A stretch of 33,162 nucleotides of DNA, taken from the NCBI GenBank assembly GCA_017622795.1, contig JAGAQI010000131.1, forward strand, positions 1 to 33,162. The letters run 5' to 3'. Origin of the DNA: Lachnospiraceae bacterium. GTDB taxonomy: Bacteria > Bacillota > Clostridia > Lachnospirales > Lachnospiraceae. This document shows, piece by piece, positions 1 through 7,124 of this stretch (positions are counted from its first letter, which is position 1; each line of letters opens with the position of its first letter). A program made the translations under genes and the position numbers. The notes beneath the pieces were generated by a model, which saw nothing but the letters and a program-made list of their open reading frames with translations, had not been told where the DNA came from and did no database searches.

Positions 1-138
1 CCAAGCTGGGATATACATCCATGCTTGACTATTACCTAATAGTTCGTGAAAACTAAAGAACCGCCGTATACGAGAACCGTACGTACGGTGGTGTGAGAGG
101 TCGGGAAAATTTATTTCAAATTTTCCCTCCTACTCGAT
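1..138 (+). mobile_element. 3' end of a group II intron (domains V and VI)
   Basis: Only the tail of the intron is in the window. Domain V is visible at about 58-94: ACCGCCGTA (60-68) pairs with TACGGTGGT (84-92) around an ACGAGAACCGT-type tip. The linker GTGAGAGG follows. Domain VI is a 10-bp stem, 103-112 with 118-127, then TCCTACTCGAT, the usual bacterial 3' end with a branch-point A near 132. The intron is read rightward and ends at 138 or 139, three bases from the stop codon of the leftward DUF3021 gene, so it lies just outside that gene. Domain IV, where a reverse transcriptase/maturase would be encoded, is cut off by the window edge; no clear protein end can be read in 1-57. Confidence 0.85.
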
Positions 139-141
139 TTA

Positions 142-561
142 TTATTTGTCAGCATTTCTATTTTCCAAATAACGATTAATTTCCTCTGCATCCATTTTTA
201 AACGGTAAATATTATACCAGGTAAACAGGAAGTAAACTATGAGAAAATCTATGGTAAAGGCAATTAGGTTTGGTACGGAAAAGCCGACCCATCCGGTGAC
301 AAGCATAAGGACTCCGATTCCTACATACCAGGTTAGACAGGAGAAAAACAAGCCTCTTCTTGCGCTGGCTTGCCATACGGAAGGGAGTAGGTAATATTCT
401 ACACAGCTAAGAAGAAAGCCTCCGCCAATAATAATAAGCAGGTTGATGAATAAAAGTTTTTCCGGACTGTTTCCAACAATATTGTAAATGGCAGATATAA
501 ATATGAGTGCCATGGTAAATAATCCGGTTTGCGGTAAAATGAATTTAGTGAATGATCTCAT
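142..561 (-). CDS. DUF3021 family membrane protein
   Basis: A 139-residue integral membrane protein with four hydrophobic segments (about residues 12-30, 38-58, 70-92 and 98-118) and a charged C-terminal tail. Length, topology and its position directly behind a LytTR regulator match the DUF3021 family. Members of that family are usually co-transcribed with a LytTR DNA-binding protein and are thought to modulate it or respond to the same membrane signal; no biochemical role is established. It starts five bases after the LytTR stop, so the two form one leftward operon. A group II intron ends three bases beyond its stop codon and may have displaced the native terminator. Confidence 0.8.
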   Translation of the reverse strand: MRSFTKFILPQTGLFTMALIFISAIYNIVGNSPEKLLFINLLIIIGGGFLLSCVEYYLLPSVWQASARRGLFFSCLTWYVGIGVLMLVTGWVGFSVPNLIAFTIDFLIVYFLFTWYNIYRLKMDAEEINRYLENRNADK

Positions 562-566
562 AAATG

Positions 567-1010
567 TTATCTTCCTCTCTTTACAATGTTCTTTAATTCA
601 GGGATATAGGTTCTGCCTACAATGAGCTTTTCGTTGTTCTTCATATGGGCAAGCAGACGATGGTTGCTGTAAGGCTCTACCCTAATCAGAAAGTCAATAT
701 TTATCAGGCAGTTTTTGCTGATACGGACAAACTGTTTTCCTTTTAAACGTTGCTCAATGCCGGATAAGGCTTCTGTGGTTTCATACATTTCATTTTCGGT
801 GTATAAAAAGGTTTTTCCTTCCACAGTGTCGGCATAATAAAGGTCTGTTTCGTAAAGTTTATGTTGTATGCCGTCTTTTGCTGCCCAAAGAGGCTGGGCA
901 TAACCTGCAATATGGTGATAAAGGCGATGCACCTCTTCGTTTTCTTCCCTACATAGGATTTTTACAAGTAGCTCTTCGACTTTATTTTGTGGTTCAATTA
1001 TTATTTTCAT
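567..1010 (-). CDS. LytTR-family DNA-binding transcriptional regulator
   Basis: A 147-residue regulator without a receiver domain. The C-terminal ~100 residues carry LytTR features: an aromatic/acidic strand (YYADTVEGKTFLYT), the FVRISKNCLINIDFLIRVEP block and a terminal GRTYIPELK segment. The N-terminal ~45 residues are a short helical/strand extension, as in stand-alone LytTR proteins paired with DUF3021. It should bind promoter direct repeats and commonly autoregulates. The start is supported by GAGGAA eight bases upstream on the minus strand. It is the first gene of an operon with DUF3021, diverging from the ABC-F leader at 1149. Confidence 0.85.
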   Translation of the reverse strand: MKIIIEPQNKVEELLVKILCREENEEVHRLYHHIAGYAQPLWAAKDGIQHKLYETDLYYADTVEGKTFLYTENEMYETTEALSGIEQRLKGKQFVRISKNCLINIDFLIRVEPYSNHRLLAHMKNNEKLIVGRTYIPELKNIVKRGR

Positions 1011-1065
1011 GAATCAGTTCCTCACATTCTTATCATTTGCACACCGGTATGTTTTTGACGAGGTA

Positions 1066-1094
1066 AGGATAGCATTCCAGAAAAAGTTTTGCAA
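1066..1094 (-). promoter_or_regulatory. Candidate promoter of the LytTR-DUF3021 operon
   Basis: On the minus strand, TTGCAA (1089-1094) and TATCCT (1066-1071) are separated by 17 bases and end about 55 bases upstream of the LytTR start codon. This is a reasonable sigma-A match but with a weak -10. Confidence 0.4.
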
Positions 1095-1148
1095 TAGGCG
1101 GACTGGGGAAGTGCCCGGGGAGAGGGGCGAAATGCCACGAAACAAAAA

Positions 1149-1177
1149 TTGACATTGTAGATTAATTGTGCTACAAT
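1149..1177 (+). promoter_or_regulatory. Sigma-A promoter of the ABC-F leader, overlapped by a 7-10-7 dyad
   Basis: TTGACA (1149-1154), a 17-base spacer and TACAAT (1172-1177) form a near-consensus promoter directed rightward. The spacer and -10 are covered by an inverted repeat, ATTGTAG (1154-1160) and CTACAAT (1171-1177). That geometry would let a dimeric regulator block the polymerase. The predicted transcript starts near 1184 and has a leader of about 320 nt before the ABC-F start codon. Confidence 0.7.
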
Positions 1178-1222
1178 TCCCCTTGGTAACAAAATAACAC
1201 AAACTAATAAGAGGTTGAGAAT

Positions 1223-1240
1223 TTGATTATTCGCAGATAA
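1223..1240 (+). CDS. Possible five-codon leader peptide (uORF1) of the ABC-F gene
   Basis: TTG ATT ATT CGC AGA TAA would encode MIIRR. A GAGG motif lies eight bases upstream (1211-1214) and a terminator-like hairpin begins 35 bases downstream. Very short leader ORFs that sense ribosome stalling are known for erm genes and several antibiotic-resistance ABC-F genes. It is too short to judge by composition, so this is a weak call resting on context. Confidence 0.3.
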   Translation: MIIRR

Positions 1241-1274
1241 GATTCCACGAAATGCATAGAGACAGAAAGCAATA

Positions 1275-1305
1275 ACCCACCTGTAATGGATTGGGTGTTT
1301 CTTTG
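1275..1305 (+). terminator. Possible attenuator hairpin in the ABC-F leader
   Basis: ACCCACC (1275-1281) can pair with GG at 1288-1289 and TGGGT (1292-1296) through a small bulge. A T-rich stretch (GTTTCTTT) follows. It lies about 95 nt into the predicted leader, between the two candidate leader ORFs, where an attenuator would be expected. The stem is short, so this is tentative. Confidence 0.35.
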
Positions 1306-1363
1306 TGTACTCTGATTGTTTGCATTTTTGCTGGAATTTTTTTATTTGCGTGGGAGGATTCTC

Positions 1364-1387
1364 AAGCTCTTTTTTTCGAGTTTTTTA
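1364..1387 (+). terminator. Second weak terminator-like hairpin in the ABC-F leader
   Basis: AAGCTC (1364-1369) pairs with GAGTTT (1378-1383) with one G-U pair, around a T-rich loop, and runs into six T residues. It sits immediately before the strong ribosome binding site of the second leader ORF. The low GC of the stem makes efficient termination uncertain. Confidence 0.3.
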
Positions 1388-1405
1388 TAATAAGGAGGTA
1401 TCAAC

Positions 1406-1456
1406 ATGATTATTTTCACAAGACCGGAAATGGCAACAAAGACAATTATTTTATAA
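1406..1456 (+). CDS. Candidate 16-residue leader peptide (uORF2) of the ABC-F gene
   Basis: An ATG preceded by a near-perfect AAGGAGGT (1392-1399, six bases upstream) opens a 16-codon ORF encoding MIIFTRPEMATKTIIL, ending in TAA at 1454-1456. The ribosome binding site is stronger than that of the ABC-F gene, which argues that this short ORF is translated. Its last base is the first base of a 12-bp hairpin that ends just before the ABC-F ribosome binding site. A ribosome stalled here would therefore affect that structure. It is in a different frame from the ABC-F gene. Confidence 0.55.
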   Translation: MIIFTRPEMATKTIIL

Positions 1457-1491
1457 ACAATCCGGTAACAAATTTGTGCTACTGGATTGTT
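1456..1491 (+). promoter_or_regulatory. Hairpin between the leader peptide and the ABC-F ribosome binding site
   Basis: AACAATCCGGTA (1456-1467) pairs with TACTGGATTGTT (1480-1491): 12 bp with one G-U pair and a 12-nt loop that is itself self-complementary. It starts within the stop codon of uORF2 and ends five bases before AGGAG (1497-1501). This fits translational control by ribosome position on the leader ORF. Confidence 0.55.
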
Positions 1492-1506
1492 GGAACAGGA
1501 GACAAT

Positions 1507-3102
1507 ATGGCACAAATTGAAATAAAAGATTTGACATTTTATTACGATGATTTTTATCATCCGGTATTTGAACATTTAAACGTAAATTTAGACACAGATT
1601 GGAAAATGGCACTGGTGGGAAGAAACGGACGGGGAAAAAGCACACTGTTGAAGCTGCTTTTAGGAAGTCTGAAGCCTTCCTCCGGGGAAATAAGGCGAAG
1701 CGGTACGGTGTCTTATTTCCCGTACCTTTACGATGCGTCCTTTACAAAGGCAATGGATGTGGTGAAGGAATGTATCGGAGGACTGCGGACGCTGGAGTTG
1801 AAACTGCAGGAATGTGAAGAGGCATTTTGCAAAGCATCTATGAATGAACAAGGAGAAGTATCTGTTGAAAATGACGGCACAGCATATTTTGAACTGTTAA
1901 ACCAATACCTCGAGTTGGACGGTTACTCTATGGAAAGCAGCATTTGCAAAGAATTATCTCAAATGGGACTTTCCGAGGCTCTTTTAGAGCAGAATTTTGA
2001 TACTCTGTCCGGCGGGGAACAGACCTGCATGCTGATTATTGCATTGTTTCTTAGAAAAGATACTTTTGTACTTTTGGATGAGCCCACTAACCATCTGGAT
2101 GTGGGAAAGAAGGAGTACCTGAAGGAATATCTGAAAAAGAAAAAAGGATATATCATTGCTTCCCACGATACAGCGTTTCTGGACGCGGTGTGCGACCACA
2201 TTCTTGCCATTAACAAGGCGGATATTTCCATAGAGCAGGGCAGTTATTCCACCTGGCGTAACAACATGGAACTGAAGGAACAGTTTGAACTGAGAACAAG
2301 AGAAAAGCTGGAGCATGAAATCAGCCAATTGGAACGGCAGTCCAAACAGACTAGAGCCTGGTCCAATATCGGAAACAAGCAGAAATACCCTTTTGCGGGC
2401 CATTTTAGGACCAACGGAACCAGAGCCTACATGCGGCAGGCAAAGGCGGCAGAGCAGCACATTCAGGATAATTTGGCGGAGAAAAAGCAGCTGCTCCGCA
2501 ACATGGAGGAAGAACGGAAGTTACATATTACCCAGGAGAAGCCGCAACGGGACTGCCTGCTTATGGCAGATCATGTAACCTTTTCCTACGAAGGAGCGTC
2601 CATGCCTGTATTGGAGGATGTAACCCTGCATATTTATCCGGGCGATAAAATCTGGTTACGAGGGAAAAACGGTGCCGGAAAAACAACGCTGTTAAAGCTT
2701 CTGGCAGGAAACCTTTCATCAAAAGGAATCCGGCGAAGGGGTGGAATCTCCATTGCTTATATTACGCAGGAACCAACAGAACGAAGCGGTGACGTAAAAG
2801 AGGGGATTCAGGCAGATTACCGCAGATTCAAAGAACTTTGCATGCTTTTTGATGTACCGCCGGACTTTGAACGCCGCCCGTTGGAGACTCTAAGCAGTGG
2901 GGAATTAAAGAAAGTGGATATTGCAAGAACTCTGGCAGAGCATCATCAGATTTTGTTTTTGGACGAGCCTCTAAACTATATGGATGTGCAGTTTAAAGCC
3001 CAATTGGAGGAGGCCTTGTCCGGTGAAGAACTGACGTTGGTGTTTGTGGAGCACAACGAGGAGTTTGGAGAGCGGGTGGCAAACCGGGTAATAGAATTGT
3101 AA
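1507..3102 (+). CDS. Antibiotic-resistance-type ABC-F protein (Lsa/CplR-like)
   Basis: A soluble protein of 531 residues with two ABC ATPase domains and no membrane segments. Domain 1 has Walker A GRNGRGKST (about 38-46), signature LSGGEQT and Walker B FVLLDEPTNHLD. Domain 2 has GKNGAGKTT, LSSGE and ILFLDEP, with NYMD in place of NHLD. The roughly 90-residue linker, with charged helices and a GTRAYMRQAKAAEQ segment, resembles Lsa/Vga/CplR-type proteins. Those bind the ribosomal E site and displace lincosamides, streptogramin A and pleuromutilins. The exact drug profile cannot be read from sequence. The chosen ATG has AGGAG five bases upstream; the frame stays open back to 1291, but that stretch is a leader. 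GNAT gene 3134 follows after 31 bases, probably co-transcribed. Confidence 0.85.
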   Translation: MAQIEIKDLTFYYDDFYHPVFEHLNVNLDTDWKMALVGRNGRGKSTLLKLLLGSLKPSSGEIRRSGTVSYFPYLYDASFTKAMDVVKECIGGLRTLELKLQECEEAFCKASMNEQGEVSVENDGTAYFELLNQYLELDGYSMESSICKELSQMGLSEALLEQNFDTLSGGEQTCMLIIALFLRKDTFVLLDEPTNHLDVGKKEYLKEYLKKKKGYIIASHDTAFLDAVCDHILAINKADISIEQGSYSTWRNNMELKEQFELRTREKLEHEISQLERQSKQTRAWSNIGNKQKYPFAGHFRTNGTRAYMRQAKAAEQHIQDNLAEKKQLLRNMEEERKLHITQEKPQRDCLLMADHVTFSYEGASMPVLEDVTLHIYPGDKIWLRGKNGAGKTTLLKLLAGNLSSKGIRRRGGISIAYITQEPTERSGDVKEGIQADYRRFKELCMLFDVPPDFERRPLETLSSGELKKVDIARTLAEHHQILFLDEPLNYMDVQFKAQLEEALSGEELTLVFVEHNEEFGERVANRVIEL

Positions 3103-3133
3103 ATATTCTTAAATACATGAAAAGGAGATAGTT

Positions 3134-4048
3134 ATGCAAAATATCACAACAAAACAATTTCAACAATTAACAGACATCCACTTGGTCTGGGACTTCATGG
3201 TAGAGGTTTATGATAATCGGTTTGCAAACGGTGTTGCAGCACCGTTTTTCGAATATGCACTGATGTCCTCCTGGATGGACAAGAATTACTTATATTTAGA
3301 CCGTCTTTGGTTCGATAGTGATAAGGTGATTGCCTTTGTGTTTTATGAAAATCCTGTCACCGGTATATTCTTTAACCTGCGTCCGGGATACGAAGCACTG
3401 GCAGCAGAATTGATAACTTATGCAGAAGAGTGTATGCCAAATTTCGGCGAGCAGGAACTGATTCTCTTTGCGGGGCAGGAAGCTTTGAGAAACGAAGTTG
3501 AAAAACGGGGCTACAAGGTGGCATGGGAAAATGTAGATTATATCTTTGATTTTACCAAAGGTGATTTAACATATCCGCTTCCGGAAGGGTTTCACTTTGT
3601 GGATCCGTTGCAGTCTGATCCGGTAAAGGCGTCTATTTGCATGTGGAAGGGCTTTGACCATGAAGATAAAGGGCCATTCGAACATTGGAATGATAAAATC
3701 GAGGGTGAGGATTGGACACCGCAGAGAGCTTATAGTGGTGTGGTTGGTCCAACCATGGCGCCTCCGCCGCATTCCACATTCTGTCATAATGTAATTATTG
3801 CAGATGAAAAAGAAGAATATGTGTGCTTTTCCGGTATGTGGTGGGTGCCGGAAAACAAGCTGGCATACATGGAACCGTTGTGTACCGTACCGGAGTACCG
3901 GGGCAGAGGTTTGGCAGCAGCGGCACTTTCCGAACATTGCAGAAGATTGAAACCTTTGGGTGCTGAAATGATGACCGGAGGTGGCGACGAATTCTATAAG
4001 AAAATTGGGTATGAGGACGGCATTCATTGGCTGCACTATAAGAAGTAA
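3134..4048 (+). CDS. GNAT family N-acetyltransferase (two-domain)
   Basis: A 304-residue cytosolic protein. The last ~100 residues form a GNAT acyl-CoA-binding domain: LAYMEPLCTVPEYRGRGLAAAAL, where RGRGLA is the pyrophosphate loop, followed by a GGGDEFYKKIGYE segment. The N-terminal ~180 residues look like a second, degenerate acetyltransferase-like half. The substrate is not evident. AAGGAGA lies six bases before the ATG. It follows the ABC-F gene by 31 bases and ends at a strong terminator, so it is the last gene of the ABC-F transcript and may be induced with it. Whether it modifies an antibiotic is unknown. Confidence 0.75.
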   Translation: MQNITTKQFQQLTDIHLVWDFMVEVYDNRFANGVAAPFFEYALMSSWMDKNYLYLDRLWFDSDKVIAFVFYENPVTGIFFNLRPGYEALAAELITYAEECMPNFGEQELILFAGQEALRNEVEKRGYKVAWENVDYIFDFTKGDLTYPLPEGFHFVDPLQSDPVKASICMWKGFDHEDKGPFEHWNDKIEGEDWTPQRAYSGVVGPTMAPPPHSTFCHNVIIADEKEEYVCFSGMWWVPENKLAYMEPLCTVPEYRGRGLAAAALSEHCRRLKPLGAEMMTGGGDEFYKKIGYEDGIHWLHYKK

Positions 4049-4051
4049 AAC

Positions 4052-4092
4052 AACCCCCTCCATGTCAGTTTATTTGACACGGAGGGGGTTTT
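4052..4092. terminator. Strong intrinsic terminator, probably bidirectional
   Basis: AACCCCCTCC plus TGTCA (4052-4067) pairs with TGACA plus GGAGGGGGTT (4075-4090) with one A-C mismatch and a 7-nt loop. TTTT follows on the plus strand and a run of A precedes it, so it can serve both the GNAT gene and the converging glycosidase gene. Confidence 0.9.
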
Positions 4093-4110
4093 GCGCCTTT
4101 TTGTAATTTA

Positions 4111-5502
4111 CTAAAACCAACCTTCCGGTAACCACTGGCGCTGATTTTCCAACATATCGTTAAACAGTGCTTCTCCGTCTGCAGGAGTGATGGCGCCCAT
4201 CTGAGGGTCGCTCATAAAGGTGGAAAGACCCAGCTTGCGGTCGCAGGTCAGTGCGGTACGAAGCATGTTTTCCTGATTTTGTACGTGACGGGAAATCAGA
4301 GGCAGGATATTTTCCGGAATCTTTCCGGCATGTACCGGCTCGATACGGTCGTAGCCAAACAGGGCATTGGTTTCTACCACCACGTCAAGAGGCAGATTTT
4401 CGATTTGTCCGCGGTTTGGAACATTCACGTTGCTGACTAAATCGCCAAGACCAAGCAGTGCCTTAATGAGTAAGTGTCCTTCTTCGCCGGAGCCTTTTAA
4501 TGTGATTGGTTCTGCACCGGAAATCAGGTCATCGGAGCGCTGTAAACGTTCTTTTAAGTCGTTTTCACGCCAGTCTACGGTAGTTAAGCCAAACTGCCAT
4601 TCCTTCACGGTTTCCGGAGTTTTGGTATACCACGGCGGCATAAATTCTGCTAAGTGGCGGTCACCGGCTGCGGCAATGGCACCGTAACGGTTGAATAAAT
4701 CAAATTTTACCCGGTGCGCGCATTCAAAGGAATTGTTCATCCAGTTTTCGTCCTTGCCCTTGGAGTATCCACCGGCATATTTTTTAGCAAATTCCGCATA
4801 GAGAGGGAATAAGTCCATGCCCTTCCAGGTGGCACGGGTCAGCCAGGTAAAGTGATTGATGCCAACAACGGTGGTGTAGATGTCCTGGCGCTTTACATTT
4901 TCGTCGATGCCCAGTTCCTTCAACATGGTGCAAAGCAGATGCTGTGTGCCGAATACTTCGTGGCAGCAGCCAAAGGCTTTGATATCAGGGAATACCTCGT
5001 ATAAGGTGCGTATGCACATGGTCATTGGGTTGGTATAGTTGATAACCCAGGCATTTGGAGCATAGTCACGGATGGCTTCACCGATTTCCACAAACATCGG
5101 GATGGTACGCATGGCGCGCATAAAGCCGCCCGGCCCAACCGTGTCACCTACCGGCTGCCAGATGCCCAGCCGCTCCGGAACGTGTACGTCGGAACGCATT
5201 TCCTTAAAGGTGGCAGGCAGAATGGAAATAATAACAAAATCTGCACCGGTCAAAGCTTCTTTCAGGCTGTCGGAAACTTCAAAGTCCCAATGGGATTTCG
5301 CATCCGGGTGTGCAGAGATTTTTTCTCCGATGATTTTATTGCGTTGTGCCGCTTCGCGGTCGATGTCATAGAGACGGACAGTACCGGAAATCTGTTCGTC
5401 GCAGGCAATGTCGGTCATAAAGCCCCAGGCCCAGCCACGGGAGCCTCCGCCGATGTAAGCTACGGTTAAACCGGAAACCCGGTCACTGTGATGTTGAATC
5501 AT
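4111..5502 (-). CDS. Family 4 glycoside hydrolase, LplD-like alpha-galacturonidase
   Basis: A 463-residue NAD- and divalent-metal-dependent glycosidase of family GH4, acting in the cytosol by oxidation/elimination. Visible motifs are the Rossmann loop IGGGSRGW (17-24), the INYTNPM substrate/metal loop (154-160), GCCHE (178-182) and GINHF (214-218), which supply the Cys and His metal ligands, and GDRHLAEF further on. The SGTVRLYDIDREAAQ, PVGDTVGPGG and NVNVPNRGQIENLP blocks closely resemble Bacillus LplD, a galacturonidase, more than AglA or MelA. The role would be release of galacturonate from pectin-derived oligosaccharides; the substrate is inferred from resemblance. It lies 27 bases behind the reductive-activator gene in one leftward operon. 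Confidence 0.8.
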   Translation of the reverse strand: MIQHHSDRVSGLTVAYIGGGSRGWAWGFMTDIACDEQISGTVRLYDIDREAAQRNKIIGEKISAHPDAKSHWDFEVSDSLKEALTGADFVIISILPATFKEMRSDVHVPERLGIWQPVGDTVGPGGFMRAMRTIPMFVEIGEAIRDYAPNAWVINYTNPMTMCIRTLYEVFPDIKAFGCCHEVFGTQHLLCTMLKELGIDENVKRQDIYTTVVGINHFTWLTRATWKGMDLFPLYAEFAKKYAGGYSKGKDENWMNNSFECAHRVKFDLFNRYGAIAAAGDRHLAEFMPPWYTKTPETVKEWQFGLTTVDWRENDLKERLQRSDDLISGAEPITLKGSGEEGHLLIKALLGLGDLVSNVNVPNRGQIENLPLDVVVETNALFGYDRIEPVHAGKIPENILPLISRHVQNQENMLRTALTCDRKLGLSTFMSDPQMGAITPADGEALFNDMLENQRQWLPEGWF

Positions 5503-5529
5503 GTTTCATTCCTCCTGATTTATAAAGTT

Positions 5530-6984
5530 TTAAAAGGATAGTTCTTCCATATAATTTTTGCTAAAAGCCGGATTGTCGGGAAGGGAAAGGTAGGTTGCCT
5601 TCCCTGCAATCGTCTGTGCAGTTTCTTTTAAGGATTCATCGGTCAGCATGGAAGCAGCGCCTTTCAGTGCGGCATTTCCGAGAATGTGTACTTTGTTACG
5701 AAGGGATGCCGGAAACAGGCCGATTCGTACAGCAGAATCCAAATTTAAGTGTTTTCCGAAGCCTCCTGCCAGATAGAAGGCAGAAAGTTCTTCTTCGGAG
5801 GTTTTTGTTACCTGTAAAAGAGTGCGGATACCGGCGGCAATGGCTGCTTTTGCCAGTTGGACGTTACGGATATCCTGCCGGTTGATAAAGACTCCTTTGC
5901 AAAGAAGAAGTTCTTCCGGTTCCATGGCACCGGTTTCATCTACTGTACCATTTTCTAACAGACACGCAATGGTGTCGATAACTCCTGAGCCGCATAAGCC
6001 GATGGGAGTTGTGTTGCCAATGGTGGTTACGGAAAAGGAATCGTTTTGTAAAGTCACCTTTTCGATGGCGCCTGTCACGCTCTGACAGCCACAGGAAATA
6101 CCGGCACCTTCAAATACCGGTCCTGCCGCGGTAGAAGTCACATATAAGGTTCTATCTTTCCAAAGGGCGATTTCACCGTTGGTACCGATGTCGCAAAGCA
6201 GTGCGGTTTCAGTGCTGTTACACATGCCGCTTGCCAGCAGGGCGCAGGTAATATCGGCGCCTACAAAGGCATGCATGCAGTATGGAAGATATGCTGGCTT
6301 TCCAAGGAAAGAAATTTCTTCGCCAAAGAAATAGTCTGCCATATATGGTGCCGTGGCAAAGCTTTGCGGGTTTCTGCCGCAGAGCAGATAGAGCATAGTG
6401 GTGTTGCCGGTGAGGCACCAGGTATCAATCCGGTTTAAATAGCCGGTGTCTTCTGCCAGTGTGCGGATGCCGGCAACCAACATATTTTGCATATTGGTGA
6501 GTTTACCGTTTAGTGCGGCATCAATTCTGCCTATAACGTCAGCAGATATTACCGATTGGGGATTTAATGCGGTTTTTGAGGCAAGACATTTGCCTGTGGC
6601 AAGGTCATAAATTGACAACGCAATCGTGGTGGTGCCGATATCCACGGCGGCACCGAATTTATTACCAGGGTTTTCGATTGGTTTTATATTTTCATCAAAA
6701 CCTTCTGCAATAAGAGAAGAATTTGTTTGTTCTTTTAGGGTTACAATGGCATCGCCGTACAATCTGGTACGACAGGACAATCTGTAGCCTGCAGAACGTT
6801 CTGTTTCGTCCGGCAGAGAAACCTGTCCGATAACGGTAATGGTACATTTTCCGCATATTCCCGCACCACCGCAAGGGTGTGCCATGGAGATGCCGGCACG
6901 CTCCAGTACCTGCTGTACGGTTGGGGTGCCGTCAAACGCAATATTCTGTTTTCCTTTAGCGGTAAAAACGGTTAATGTACCCAT
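5530..6984 (-). CDS. Iron-sulfur ASKHA protein, reductive activator of corrinoid proteins-like (DUF4445)
   Basis: A 484-residue protein. The N-terminal ~85 residues are a plant-type 2Fe-2S ferredoxin domain with Cys38, Cys44, Cys47 and Cys71 (CGGAGICGKC). The remainder is an ASKHA ATPase of the RamA/RACE/DUF4445 class: AAVDIGTTTIALSIYDL, LCDIGTNGEIAL, ACGCQSV-type and LCGSGVID blocks, and AGGFGKHL near the end. Family members use ATP to return inactivated Co(II) corrinoid proteins to Co(I) for methyl transfer. No corrinoid protein or methyltransferase is in the window. I chose the inner ATG at 6984 because CGGGAG lies six bases before it; a TTG at 7002 is the alternative. It is first in the operon with the GH4 gene. 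Confidence 0.8.
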   Translation of the reverse strand: MGTLTVFTAKGKQNIAFDGTPTVQQVLERAGISMAHPCGGAGICGKCTITVIGQVSLPDETERSAGYRLSCRTRLYGDAIVTLKEQTNSSLIAEGFDENIKPIENPGNKFGAAVDIGTTTIALSIYDLATGKCLASKTALNPQSVISADVIGRIDAALNGKLTNMQNMLVAGIRTLAEDTGYLNRIDTWCLTGNTTMLYLLCGRNPQSFATAPYMADYFFGEEISFLGKPAYLPYCMHAFVGADITCALLASGMCNSTETALLCDIGTNGEIALWKDRTLYVTSTAAGPVFEGAGISCGCQSVTGAIEKVTLQNDSFSVTTIGNTTPIGLCGSGVIDTIACLLENGTVDETGAMEPEELLLCKGVFINRQDIRNVQLAKAAIAAGIRTLLQVTKTSEEELSAFYLAGGFGKHLNLDSAVRIGLFPASLRNKVHILGNAALKGAASMLTDESLKETAQTIAGKATYLSLPDNPAFSKNYMEELSF

Positions 6985-7044
6985 GGAATTCTCCCGTGTC
7001 AAACAGTGATTTTTTTGTTGCGAACAAAGTTTTCTTATGTCATA

Positions 7045-7073
7045 ATAATAACATCAGTAAGAGCAGCTTGCAA
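7045..7073 (-). promoter_or_regulatory. Promoter of the activator-glycosidase operon
   Basis: On the minus strand, TTGCAA (7068-7073), a 17-base spacer and TATTAT (7045-7050) form a good sigma-A promoter. The predicted start is near 7038, about 54 nt before the chosen ATG. Confidence 0.6.
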
Positions 7074-7124
7074 GGTTGCGTTTTGTTTTTTTGAACAAGA
7101 TTGGTGCAGAAAAGAGGTACGGTT

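Noticed and set aside
1014-1202. A 62-codon leftward ORF upstream of LytTR
   Set aside because: It overlaps the promoter regions of both divergent units, has no ribosome binding site and shows no recognisable protein features.
1291-1506. N-terminal extension of the ABC-F protein from the open frame beginning at 1291
   Set aside because: The frame is open, but the segment has no family similarity, contains the leader ORF and hairpin, and a good AGGAG precedes the ATG at 1507, where the ATPase domain begins.
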